Positions 1 through 15,342 of a DNA stretch of 28,265 nt are shown here, in pieces (the stretch's first letter is position 1; the number at the start of each line of letters is the position of its first letter). The DNA is from Pelargonium cotyledonis (taxonomy: Eukaryota; Streptophyta; Magnoliopsida; Geraniales; Geraniaceae), in contig JAYMTA010000468.1 of the NCBI GenBank assembly GCA_036897625.1, positions 1 to 28,265 of the forward strand. The letters run 5' to 3'. A program made the position numbers and the translations under genes. Under the pieces are notes generated by a model. The model did not search any database. It saw nothing but the letters and a program-made list of their open reading frames with translations, and had not been told where the DNA came from.

Positions 1-209
1 ACATTTTAATTGAATGTAAAAAAATTAATAAATTATAAAATAATCAAATTTAGTGTGAAATATAAATCATTATCGCATTTAAACGAACCAAAAACCAAAA
101 CATGATTGAGTTATATATTACAAAGAAAAGTTGCACGCTTAATATATAAGATGTGATAGTTTTGTCTTAATATGTTCAATCTCAATTAAGAGTATAATGT
201 TGCAAATTT

Positions 210-404
210 ATTTCAATCAAGACTTTTTTTTTTATAAGCAAACGGTAACTATTATTAAACGAATCCGAATGTCAACAATAAAAGTACAAGTAAAGTGCAC
301 TGGAACTAACTCACACATGAGAAAAGATCAGCCACTCAAGAAGCATAAACAAACGAGATAATGAAAGAGGCATCAAAACAGGAAACTCATTTCAATCAAG
401 ACTT
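210..404 (-). mobile_element. Retroposon insertion (truncated LINE or SINE) with 16-bp target duplication
   Basis: The 16-mer ATTTCAATCAAGACTT occurs at 210-225 and again at 389-404, and the sequence between (226-388, 163 bp) begins with a T run on the + strand, which is a poly(A) tail on the - strand. A long target duplication plus a terminal A tail is the hallmark of LINE-driven (target-primed) insertion, so the element lies on the - strand with its 3' end at 226. No reading frame or clear tRNA-like promoter was seen, so a 5'-truncated LINE end and a SINE are both possible. Confidence 0.75.
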
Positions 405-2315
405 AATATTTATTTTTGATCAACCAACCCATGATATACAACCGAACAAAGTATAAGGAATAACATAAGACATAAACTCAAACAGGACTGGGTTCAAACA
501 CTAGTTACATTGTAATTAAGGGACAGGTTGAATGAATGTATTCCTATTGTGAAAAAATGAAAGGTCTCGACTAAATTATTTGCATAAATATATATAGCAC
601 TCATTTTTGTATTTGATTTGAGGGATTCAAAAGTCCATGATGTTATGTTAATGTTCTCAGTTCTCTCCGTGCAAGGAACTATAATTTCAACTGCACACCC
701 TACAATCCTTCAAATCGAAAATAAAACCCCACCTGTCTGTCACCGATCATGATATTAATTTGCATGGTAAATGTCACAATTTACACACCTAAATTATTTT
801 CGTTTTTCCATTTTCCCTTCCTCTTGGGACAGCTTTAATTTCGACCATACGATAAAGAGTTAGAGGCAGCAGATACGTAGAGCTATAGTAAACCATACAA
901 ATACGTTGAGTGAGACAAATATTAAAACACCGTATATTTCTATAGTGTCCAGTCCAAAATATATATACCTACCAAAGAAGAAATTAAACTTATATATACC
1001 AAACAAACCAGCGATGATAACCAACCACAATAAATCGTTTCACGCTTCACTATCCATATTGAAAAATTATTGGTTTAATTTTGGAGGGCCTAGGATGAAG
1101 TATAATTGTAATTAGTGTGTTATTAGTTCATCTTCTCAAAATGATTGTTTTTGTATTCTATTTTCCGAAAAAGTTATGAATATGTGAATTTTCCATTCAT
1201 ATACTTTATGTGCATTTTGATCTAGTAACCTCAATATTATTGGTAATTCATGCATAAAAATACTAAAAAAAATATTTGACACTCGAGAACTTTTTTTGAT
1301 AATAAAAGTAACATTATTTTAACATGGGGGTGATGCAACTAAAATAATTAAAAGTTCAAATGACATGTCACAAAGTCACACATGACGTTCAAGTACCATG
1401 TCGATGCTAGCTATATCATAGCTCGAAAGGTCCAATGGTATGACAACATCTTCAATTAATGCAGAGAAGATCGAGAAAATACGTTTCCCTCACTTTAGCA
1501 CCATTAGATCCGCTCTGGTAGGCCAAACTCCTCTAAATGGTCAAAACACCTTCAAGAAGTCCAAAAATTACAATTAGACTCCAATGTTGCGGCCTCATAA
1601 GCCATGTTGTGGCATATGCACTCTGCTCAAGACATAACACTTCCTCGAACCTCAACATGAAAACCTCTTGCTCAAACTCGCAATATTGTCGCAGCCTCAA
1701 GGCCCATGCCATGACAGGGCCACCTTGAGCTCTTGCCCAACTCAAACCTAACTAACATGGTCCATCCTCGCTTAGTAGCTTACTATACTCGTCGTGTCGT
1801 GGCCTTAATACCCCTTGAACATGGACACCCTGAATTTTCACCACCCCAACAGTCATATATTGTTCAACGTTGCCATGCCACGAACTCGAAGCTTATGTCG
1901 CGACATAACCACCTTGATCGGATTCAACCCCAACACACCTCCCCAAAAAATATCATGTTAACCCCAAGAGAGCCCCATCATTCCCAAGCTTCGCAATTTT
2001 CTCCCCATTGGTAGGGTAGTGCGCAATCGGATGGAGACTTGGTATGTAATTTGAGGAAATTTTAATTGGCAAGTTAGATCTTCAAATTCCAAGCAAAATT
2101 CCTGCCCCAAATGTTTGGACTTAGACTGTATCCGACACTGCTTGAAACCTCCTCCAAAAATGTGCTCTTTGCTTTGTCATATCCATTCCTATTGCTTTAT
2201 CTCTCAATTAAGATAATGTTCATATATATGGACTCTCCATCGAAGAAATGCTTTGAATCACCAAATATAAATCCGAAAATTTTGATTTCCTCTTCTTGGG
2301 CTCTAACTTTGCTTG
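405..2315. other. Gene-free AT-rich spacer
   Basis: Only short open stretches occur, none with recognisable protein similarity, splice context or codon bias. From about 1500 to 2010 the base composition is less AT-rich and two frames are open for 60-90 codons on each strand, but their translations look like no known family. I see no RNA gene. Confidence 0.5.
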
Positions 2316-2368
2316 GGTGATTTCTCACTTCTTCTTTTTTTTTTTGATAAAATGGTGATTTCTCACTT
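2316..2368 (-). mobile_element. Very short retroposon-like insertion with 15-bp target duplication
   Basis: The 15-mer GGTGATTTCTCACTT is present at 2316-2330 and 2354-2368. The 23 bp between them are CTTC, a run of eleven T, then GATAAAAT. A T run directly inside one duplication is what an almost completely 5'-truncated LINE or SINE insertion on the - strand would leave. A replication-slippage duplication is the alternative. Confidence 0.5.
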
Positions 2369-3829
2369 AGTAGTATGCTTTCTTAGTTGGGGTATAAGAT
2401 GCAATGTTATTGTTAGTGTATTTGTGATCACTCAAATTATTCTCTTACCTTATAATTTGACTTGAAAGACAAAATTAATTGTTAAGACTTCTTACGTCCA
2501 TTAATAAATTAAGCATATTACATTCATTTTAAGATAACCAAAAGAAATCTTACAAAGTGGGATTTGAATAATCATTACTTCATTTATAATGGGGGATTAA
2601 TGATATTTTTCTGATTACGAGGGTTAAATATTAAAAATAGAGTACACATAATAGTTTGAATTTTCAAAACTATGACTTCGACATTTTTAATGAGAACATG
2701 AGGCAACATAAATAAACTAACTTGCTTTAGGACCAACTCCGATGTTAGAATAAATATTAATATCAGACTATATTTTACGTTTGTAAAACGTTAATACTCA
2801 CTTCAACCCGAGTTTGTTTAAATATTTGTGAAAAAATATCCTCTGCATGACATTTTTATCAGGTTGATTAATCAACAAAATTTTAGAAAATGATGAAAAC
2901 TTAAAATAAAAATAAAATAAGAAAATAAAAAGTGGTGCAAGCTATTCTGGTGGTTGATTGAGCAACTCTTGATAAAGAAAGGGAAGAGAATAACTGAAGC
3001 AACACGAAAGTCACTAAAAATTATATTATACAATATTCTTTAAATATAAAAAAATAATGACATTAATGTCCTATGAAATGACAAAAGGAGCAGTCTCAGT
3101 CTCCCACTAACTCAAGCCACCAACAATACGTGCCCAAATTTTATTTGCAAGAAAATAAATATATATGAAAAAAATGACAAGAAAATAATGAACAGTAAAC
3201 ATCACCACCTCAAACCTTTTTGTGATTTGCATGAATCATGATATGTGAGCACCAAAGTGCAATAACCACTTTCTGCTCCATGTATCCTACAATAGTGCCA
3301 ATTTAAGATATTTATAAAAAAATTAAGATTAATAAATTTACTAAGCTATGTTGGAATAAGCGGTTTAATTGTTTTAATTTTATAATCAGGTTCGAGTTTT
3401 TCTCCTGACAGTATATGGTGAGTTACTTGGGACAAAATGAGAGAGTTATTTAAGCTGCGGAGCTCAACGGATAAAAAAATAAAAAACTTAGCTAATATGT
3501 AAAATTTCCAATTATTGTCAATTTTATTTTTAACAAAACTACTAATTCTTCCTATCAGCTGGCTTGTCACCATCCCAGTTTCATGCTTATTATCCTACCA
3601 ATAATTTATTTATAATAGCATCTTCTTAATTAAGTGTATCTAAATGGGATTAGTTTATTTCATAGACCATGTTTTAGTTTAGAATTGATCTTTTAGGTTA
3701 TTGATTTGAGGCTTTTTGGTCCCGATGGAAGATTGTTGTTGAGTTTTTTCTAAAACTTCAGATAAATGTATTTTAATAGTGCTCTAAACAAGTTTATTTA
3801 GAGCTCGTGTTAAGGTGTAATGGAATGAA
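2369..3829. other. Gene-free AT-rich spacer
   Basis: AT-rich sequence with only short random frames on both strands. I recognise no exon, RNA gene or intact transposon. Confidence 0.5.
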
Positions 3830-4480
3830 TTCATTTATATTTCAAGGTAAAATGTATTACACACATTTTGTATCAAGGATGATTACATATACATACTTTG
3901 TACTTGTTTCTAAAATTATAGAGCTACTTTGAGTATTCTAAGTATATGAATTTTGAAGATGTTAAAAAAATGTTCAAAGATTTGATACACTCACGAGGAA
4001 CACAAAGAACGCTTGAGACATTTCTTGTGTTTTTCGAAGTACAATTTACAAGAATGAAATTGTTGGTCCTTCAATCTTTGATGGATGTCTCTATTTATTG
4101 GCCTCCAACTCACCTAATGATGTGGAGACACGTAATTGACCATGGATTTGGCGGTGCCCTCATATGTTTTATTCTGTTCTCTTGATTTTGCTTTTCCCAT
4201 GCTCAAAGATCCCTATGAGCTTTGCGGACAGACTCAAGGTTTGATCTCCAACCATGGGGAGATATAGTTCCCCTTCTTCCCTCAAGTCTTGGGCTTCTTC
4301 TTGTGAGCAGACTCTATCTCCGTTCTACTGGAACCAAGTTCAACGGGCGAAGTAGAGTAGTGTTGAGTCCTCACACTCGAGATGGGGGATGATACTAGCA
4401 TGGTTTGAACCCATTTGTACGACGTCACAAATTTGGATTTATCCTCATGTGAATGGAGATAATTCACACGAAGGAGCTGG
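3830..4480 (-). other. LTR-like or repeat-like debris
   Basis: The stretch has a less AT-rich composition than its surroundings and, read on the - strand near 4090-4102, a CAATAAATAGAG motif followed by sequence resembling a retrotransposon leader. A 79-codon open frame at 3946-4185 (+) lies across it and has no recognisable product. The assignment as an LTR fragment is inference from composition and layout only; no paired ends were found. Confidence 0.25.
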
Positions 4481-4489
4481 CATGAATGA

Positions 4490-4710
4490 GTCTTGTGTGG
4501 ATGAACCTGTACGGGTGTTGTACGTGAGCCTTGTACGGATGGTGTGAGTTATAAGAAATAATGTTGGGAGAAATGTATTGTAATTTTATTGATTACAACA
4601 TTGAGAGCTCTCATGCTCTATTTATACAAGATGAGAATTAAATACATATGAGTGAAAGATGGCAAAAAAATATACAGAGGATATGTAGCAGACAAATCCC
4701 ATAACAGTTG
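4490..4710 (-). mobile_element. Probable LTR fragment (Copia-like layout), - strand
   Basis: On the - strand a TATAAATAGAG box (4616-4626) is followed about 35 bp later by AATAAAATTACAATACATTT (4571-4590). This tight TATA plus polyadenylation-signal spacing is typical of the U3-R-U5 part of plant Copia-type LTRs and unusual for an ordinary promoter. I could not fix the TG and CA termini or a target duplication, and there is no second LTR or gag-pol, so it would be a solo or broken LTR. Confidence 0.35.
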
Positions 4711-5247
4711 CTCTCCACAATTGCGATTTGCTGAAATTTCTCCTTGCTACAATTTCTCCTTAACGTGAGTGAGTCGTGTGTGGTAGCCACGTGCTTTTTG
4801 TGTGAAGTACAAGAGAGATATACGTAAAATTAAAAACTTTATATAATTCATAAGTGATCAATTTGTTACCAGCCACACTTGATTATGTGAAGATTTAGTA
4901 AAATCATCAAACCTAAACTACCTACTACACATAATCTTTTTATGAAAATGAAGAAGGGTTCTACTATTGTTATTATCTTATCTAGATAGACAAAGGGTGG
5001 ATGAACCAATTTTAAACTCTTCATAACATTTCTTTCTTTTACAGAGTCCACTTGCATAACATGAAGAAAAGGGTTGTATGTATTTTTGTAAGTTGCATAC
5101 CATATCCATATATATCAGGGCAAGTAGGAGTGAAATTTAAATGTAAGGTGATGGTTTTGCCAACTTTACTAAATACACACTAGTTTCACATATTTTTATT
5201 TCTATCAACAGTAACTGTAATAAATACCCTCATTAATTAATCATAAT

Positions 5248-5254
5248 TATAAAT
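5248..5254 (+). promoter_or_regulatory. Possible TATA box of the protease gene
   Basis: TATAAAT lies about 95 bp before the start codon at 5350, which would give a leader of roughly 65-75 nt. A second TTATAAG at about 5304 is too close to the ATG to leave a normal leader. Position and motif are the only evidence. Confidence 0.35.
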
Positions 5255-5349
5255 TTATAGGTTACATCGAAGACTAATTAGTCATAATCACCCTCATTTT
5301 GGCTTTATAAGCAAAAGCCCCCACACCTCCCATTCCTATTCCAATCACT

Positions 5350-8695
<3,346 letters not shown>

Positions 8696-9300
8696 AGACC
8701 TGTTGAAGCGGGCCGCAAGCCTAAACAAATCAGAATGAAAAGGCCCGCACGGGTGGTGGGCGCAACGACGAAATTGCGGGCTGCTCGCTATTTTTTATTC
8801 GTGTTATAAATTATATAATAATAAGATGCAACATAACATTACATTTACATTGAGGCGGCAACTTAAATCCAAACTTGCAGACACTCTAAATCCGACATAA
8901 ACACAATTTGATAATTTAACGTGTTGAATTAGTCAACACGAACTTAACATGAATTTGATTATGCTGAAATTCTAAATGTGACATATTACATGCACTTGTA
9001 TATGTGTGTGTTTTTGAAACCTATATATGTGTTTAATAAATTCATAATGTAAATAATAAATTGAATCCAAATAATTTTCCATAGACTATAACAACTATAT
9101 TCATGTATTATCCAATGACAATATTCAAATAATTATGCTAAAAGATAACATAAGAGCTTCTTTTATTTTAGGATAAAATATTTGTAGACTCTAAACTTAT
9201 TTTCGTTTAAGAGTTGGCCCCATATTACGTACACTTTTATTTTTGCTGAAACCTACATAAAAGTTCTTAACTTTTTTTCCTGGCTGTAAACTGCAACTTA
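8696..9300. other. Spacer with a GC-rich repeat-like patch
   Basis: The duplication homology ends near 8695. A GC-rich patch (about 8708-8790, with GCGGGCCGC and GGCCCGCACGGG) then gives way to AT-rich sequence containing AACACGAACTTAACATG-like words, a style common in plant dispersed repeats. I could not find terminal repeats or target duplications, so no element is called. Confidence 0.3.
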
Positions 9301-11176
9301 TGAAAATCCTGGCCGTTGATTTTCATAGTGTTTGTCAATCTTTTTCTTCTTCTTTGCCATCTTCTCATTATTCATCTTAACTTCTTAAGCATAAAGCTCT
9401 ACTGTTCATCCTCATTTGGTCCAATTTTATTCAGGAAACACATTCCACTCTCTTTTTGATCGGATTGTAATCCCTTATCAGTAGCTTTTTGTCAACATTC
9501 ACATTATTCAATCTTCTTCTAGGTATTATCCTCATCCATTTTTTCCTACTTCATTCAATTAACACTTGGTGTTGTCTTCTTGTATACATTTGCTCTTAAG
9601 ACATTTTGCTCCTCTCTGTTTGTTTGTTTCATGATCTCAGCAATACCCTCTTTCCATCATTCACATTAATATTTGCTCGTATTTGATTCAAGAAACGCTT
9701 TCTGATCTCTACTTAATATTGTTTGCATTTTATATGTTTTTTCAGGGCTTCCACTCGGTCTCTATCATCTTTCCCACGCCTACCTTGGACTCTCTCCATC
9801 TGACGGTCAATTTCAGGTGAATCTCCCACTTCTGTCTTGTGCAATTGTGCTTATGTGCTTCCTTCAGATTAAATATTGTTTGGTTAAAAAAATTGCTCCT
9901 TTTCCAATTATTTGTGCCATCAAGCATTAGGAACATCTCTTCCTTCTCTATCACTAATGGTGGCTACGAACAATACTATTTGGGTTACTTATACTTTCAG
10001 ATTGTTGTTGAGCATTCATGTGAGAACATAATTTTTGGCCTCATGCTAATTATTCTTCTGCTCGCTGTATCAGCAATCTGGTTGATAGTAATTTGAAAGT
10101 TCTCTATCTTCTATAATACGGGTGAATCTTGCCAGTCCAGCCCTAAGAGTAAGAATTATTGTTGAAGTTTATTAAGTTAAATTGCCCAATATTTTGCTTT
10201 TGTCGTGAGCTCTGATATGTCCCACATCTTTTTCCATCTGAATTACTGTTTTATTTGCCTTGGTATTCAGTATTTATTTTAATAACGGTAAGCCTTTGAA
10301 GCTCATCAAATTGCCATATCTCAAGTGTTACACTTATTATTGCTCAAGGTTTCAAAAGCAATTTCTTCATCAAGTGGCTTGCTAGACGAAACATGTTTTT
10401 TGAATTCAAATTTAATCTTGTCACGGTAAGATTTTAGTGCTCATTTTTTTTGTCAGGAGAATTATTTCCTGGTGTTACTTGATGGGCTTTCGTTCTGTCG
10501 CTATCAGTTTTCCACGATAAAGAAGTTTTTAATCTCAAGTTTGCTTTCAGTCCACTAAGATTTATTGGTGGATTTAAGTATATAGGAAGCTTGGCTTGAA
10601 AGCAAACAGCTAGCTGGTACCCTCTTCTTACCACTGATCAACTCTCTCTATCTGATAGCCAGTCTCTGGTAAATCCCCCACTCCTATCTTATGTTGATCT
10701 GCCCTTCAGGATTCTGCTTCTGTTATTTCGTAGTTGTACTTAAAACTATATGCATGGAACTCCATTTGGGGTTATTTTTGTTTGGATTACTTTTGGATAG
10801 GAATTCAATAGTAACTTCAATTTTACTAGAAAATTACATTTGATGATCCAATTTGTTGCTTATTTTTCTGGTGACTCCGGTCCAGAATGTGTCAAGACAA
10901 GAATAAGAGTAGTTTTGAAATTTAAAAATGATATGAATCATTGCTAGTCATGTTAGGAGAGAATGTGAAAATCAGGAAATCACTGAAGGAGTTGTCAATG
11001 GAATTTTCAAATTTCATTAGAGGGAGTTGCAAGTATTTCCCTCTTCTTCTTTTTTTTTTTAAAAAAAATTAAATTTAGCAGATTACATGGTTATTCGTTG
11101 TACTGGGTATATAGTTAGTTGCCATGAAATGAAACATGAGATGATTAATGTAACGATTTGATTAGATATTTTGGAT

Positions 11177-11238
11177 TGGGAATGAGAATGAAAATGGGAA
11201 TGGCAATGAAAATGAAAATGAGAATGAAAATGAGAATA
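11177..11238. repeat. Imperfect hexamer repeat (GAATGA/GAAAAT type)
   Basis: A run of units such as GAATGA, GAAAAT, GGGAAT and GAGAAT. It keeps one frame open and translates as Met-Lys-Met-Arg repeats, which is a by-product of the repeat and not a protein. Confidence 0.7.
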
Positions 11239-11557
11239 AGATTTTTATTGATGGTATTTGGATTAGAAGCATCTCATTTCCGTTGCTTTGATAATGAGCA
11301 ATTTGACCCCCAAATGATGGATGCAATGTTATTTCCTATTTCTTCATCTTTTATGTTATAATTTGCATTTCAAAAACCATAACTTCGTGATCGCATGTTC
11401 ATTTGAGATGATTTATTTTTCACCTAAAATTTTAGGAGGAACATGATTATGGGTTTAATATTTCAAAATAATACATATTTATATGCAAAAATTCTAGAAA
11501 AATAGGGAAAATATATTTAAAAAGTTCATGACTTTTTGCTCAAATATCCAATTGAAG

Positions 11558-11575
11558 TTTTTTTTTTTTTTTTTT
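11558..11575. repeat. Poly-T tract
   Basis: An uninterrupted run of about 18 T within the proposed leader intron, followed 40 bp later by an AAC-repeat stretch (about 11615-11640). Confidence 0.8.
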
Positions 11576-14500
11576 GTAAATTTTTAAAATTAATAAAATT
11601 AGGGTCTCCTTTTAACAACAACAACAACAGTAACAACAAAAATGCACAATTATGAGCAAAGCTAGATATATTAATACCGAATAATGATTTTTTTAATCTT
11701 TTTTTATTAACATTTATCAATCTTATATGACAAGTAATATATTTTTATGCATAATTATAAGTTTTTTTTTAAATGTGAATTATTTGATTGATTTCATTTT
11801 CTAACATTTTTTGTATACAATTTTGTTAACCAAATAACAACAATTTGAAGGAGAATGATTCTCATTCCCACACTTTAATTGATCCCAACAACATTACATG
11901 ACAATGAGAATGAGTTTCATTTCCTCTCACATCAAAATTCAATCCAAATGCTTCCTAAATATTTTAGTGTCATAACACATGGTACCATGTATAACTGTAT
12001 CTAATAAATATGATTTGTATCTTGGAGTGACCTTTTCTTTACCTATCATTTTACTAGAACATATGCCTTTTCGTCTGTAGTTGTGTATTAATATATCTAA
12101 TATTTTACCGATAAGATAAGATGGTACAAATTGACCTATCATAATAGCGTAACATGTACTTCAATTATGATAATCATTAAATAAATCCCATAGCTCAATG
12201 ATATTTCTCAACTAGTTTGACTTCTAATTAATTATTTGATACCAAAATACTCTTGTTATATTGTTTGGTTCTTTGATTTCAGTTGCGGCTACTTTGGTAT
12301 CAAAATTCAGGATTTCCTAATTATGGTTTTCTTTTTTCTTTCTTTTTAAAACATAGATACAAAATGGCTGCTGAAATAGCTACTTCCATTGCTACCACCG
12401 TTTTCGATCACTCTCTTGGTGCCATTGTATGACAGTTCGGATACTTGTGGAATCACAACAAGAATATGGCTGACCTCAAAGCACAAGTCAAGAAGTTTGA
12501 CGATATAAGAGAAGACAACAACCATTCTGTTCTTGTTGCAAATAGAAATGCGGATAGGATCAAAAGTAGAGTCGAGAGCTGGCGGAATAATGCTGAGGAA
12601 ATCAGTGCAGAAGCAAGAAAAGTAATGGAAGAATATGAAGAAAACGCAAAAGTGAAGTGTTTGATCGGGTTGTGTCCAAATGTTGTTTCACGTTATCAGT
12701 TGAGTAGGAAAGCATGCAAGAAACAGATAGAAATTGTTGAAGCCTTGAGAGAGGTGGAGCAATTCAGAGGTGTTTCTGAGCGAGACGTTCGACGGGCCAT
12801 ATCAATCCCGTCCATTGTAGGTTACTTTCCCTTTGATTCAAGAATGTCAACTCTGGAGAAAATCGTGAATACACTGCAAGATGTCACTAAGAACTCGGTC
12901 GGGGTGTACGGGTTTGGCGGCATAGGGAAGATCACACTTGTTAAGCAAGTTGCATCACGAGTTGCTGAAAAAGGGATATTTGATGAAATTGTTATGGCGC
13001 TAGTAACGCAGACACAAGATTTAAAAGAGATTCAAGGGCAAATTGCTAAAAAGTTAGATCTAAAACTAGAGGAGTCGAGTGTAGCAGAAAGAGCAGGCCG
13101 CATATATGGAAGGTTAAAGGAGAAGAAAGTTCTAGTAATTTTAGATGATCTTTGGGAAGTTCTAGATTTGGAAAAAGTGGGGGTTCCTTTTGGTGCCAAG
13201 CATATGGGATGTAAAATATTACTCACCTCTCGATATCAAGAGATATTATCTACGATGGGTGTTAAAAGTATTTTCCAACTGGGAGCTCTAGAGGAAAAAA
13301 AAGCCTGGAGTTTGTTTGAGGAAAAGACTGGAGATGTTATTAAAGACCTTGCTTTCCTTAACATAGGAAAGGAAGTTGCAAAAAGATGTGCAGCGTTGCC
13401 AGTTTTGATTGTCACGGTTGGAGCATCTCTATCAAACCAACCAAATTTGCATGCATGGAAGGAGGCCTTGAACCAACTCAAAAAGATGAAGAACAAAGAA
13501 ATGCATGAATTTGTTGACTCAGCCATGGAGTTCATCTCATACAAGCACTTAGAAGAACCACACAAGCAGCTGTTAACCTGTTGACTCAGGAGTGGTGCTT
13601 CTACTGCTAACCTGTTGAAATATAGTTTGGGTTGGGGTTTGTTTGATGAAGCAGCGAGAGTGGAAGATGCAAGGAGTAAACTACATGTTCTGATATTTGA
13701 CCTCAAAGCATCTTGCTTATTGCTTGATGGCAACGAAGAAGACATCATCAAAAATCCATGATGTTGTTAGAGGTGTTGCCATCTCAATTGCAAGAAAGGA
13801 TCTAAACATGTTTTTAGTTGATACTGAATTAAATAGATGGCCTCAAGACAATGTGTTTGAAAGGTGCACTGCATTGGTTTATCATGCCTCCGGTAGTCTC
13901 ACTTACCTCGGTGAACGATTGGCATGTCCTTTGCTTGAGTTTCTTCGAATTTCTTCGAATTTCTCTCTAATAGTCCCGGACCCCTTTTTTGAATGCACGA
14001 GAATACTTAAGGTCTTAGATATGTCGGGAATGTCTTTTCAAACGTTGCCTCCATCTATTTCATTTCTGGGAAATCCTCAGACATTGCGTTTAGATTATTG
14101 CTATAGGCTAAAAGACATATCTATAGTTGGAGAATTGAAGAAACTGCAAGTATTAAGCCTTGTGGGTTCCTATAATATTGAAGAGCTGCCGTGGGAAATT
14201 GGGCAATTGTTTGAGCTAAGGTTGTTGGATTTGAGTGGTTGTTCTGCACTCAAAGTAATCCCGGTGGGCCTTTTAAAAGGTTTGTCCCAGTTAGAAGAAT
14301 TGTATATGAGTGGAAGTTTTGAATAGATGGGAGGCCAAAAGTTATCTTAGAAGGAGGGTAACAAGTAATGTTAGTCTTGTAGAGTTAAAGCATTTGTCTA
14401 ACCTTTGCAGTGTAGAAATAGAAGTTCCGAACACCCAACTTCTTCCAAAAGATTTGGACTTTGAAAACTGGGAAAGATTTACAATAATTGTTGGAGATAT

Positions 14501-15342
14501 GCCGGTCTGGAAGATTAAAAAAGAGTATAATAAGAAAGGAATCTCTAGAAAAATCAGTCTGCAGGTTGATACCACTAGCATTAATCATTTGCAGCACAAT
14601 GTTAAAAGGTTGTTGAAGAGAGCTGAGTCGTTGTGTCCTCAAGAAGTGAAGGGCATTAAGAGTGTTGTTCATGAATTAGATTGGGATGGTTTTCCAGAAT
14701 TGAAGCATCTCATTCTCCAAACAGATTATGAGATTAAGTGCATCGTAAATGTAGAGACCGAACAACACAGGGCCTTTCCTGCATTGGAGTCATTGCACCT
14801 GCGCAATCTATTGAAGTTGGAGAAAATTTGCAATAGTCGGTTGATGGAAGGCTCGTTTTGCAAATTAACTACTGTAAAGGTACTAAGTTGTAACAGCCTG
14901 GAGAGTTTGTTTTCTTTCTCCATGGCCATAGGTCTTCCATGCCTTCAAGAAATCAAAATATCCAATTGCAATATATTGAAGGGAATTGTGGCTAACAAGT
15001 GTGAAGGAGATGATAATGTTCATACTAATGATGCGGTCGGTGAGAAGTTAAGAGTTTGTTGGATTGCGCAAAGTATCATTAAAATGCCTTCCTCATCTCA
15101 TAAATTTTTACTCTGGTGTCAAGAGGCAAAAGTTGTTGAAAACAGATGTACAGTGTGAAGAAATATTTCCAGAGAAAGGCGAACCAAATTCTTTAATGCC
15201 ATTTTTCAAAGAGGTAACATTTGTTAATTTCTTTCCAGAGTAATGATATAGAATAAATCCCATGATTTAATGCAACAAGCATTTAGTCTATTATTTGGTT
15301 GATCACCGAAGTATGATGAAATATGTTGATCATATTTTGCAG

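Larger units (their letters stand above)
11170..11948. mobile_element. Possible insertion bounded by inverted TTTGGATTG and GAATGAGAATG-like ends
   Basis: TTTGGATTGGGAATGAGAATG starts at 11170. Near the other end, the reverse complement of 11892-11948 reads TTTGGATTG followed, after a short divergent part, by TCATTCTCATT-type sequence. Inverted GGAATG-rich ends are seen in some plant MITE-like repeats. No target duplication was found and the match beyond the first nine bases is loose, so this is tentative. Confidence 0.25.
9301..12356 (+). other. Possible non-coding leader exons and leader intron of the resistance locus
   Basis: No protein-coding gene was found. Two related pyrimidine-rich stretches (about 9770-9835 and 10625-10695) each end in a plausible donor: CAATTTCAG then GTGAATC at about 9817, and CAGTCTCTG then GTAAATC at about 10671. 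Just before the ATG of the resistance pseudogene there is a strong acceptor (poly-pyrimidine tract ending ACATAG at 12356, 7 bp before the ATG). This suggests alternative 5' UTR exons spliced across an intron of about 1.7 kb. It is an inference from splice-like signals only. Confidence 0.3.

Noticed and set aside
1533-2014. Overlapping open frames of 63-93 codons on both strands
   Set aside because: Composition effect in a less AT-rich patch; no splice signals or protein similarity recognised.
11158-11361. Met/Lys/Arg-rich open frame
   Set aside because: Produced by a GAATGA/GAAAAT simple repeat.
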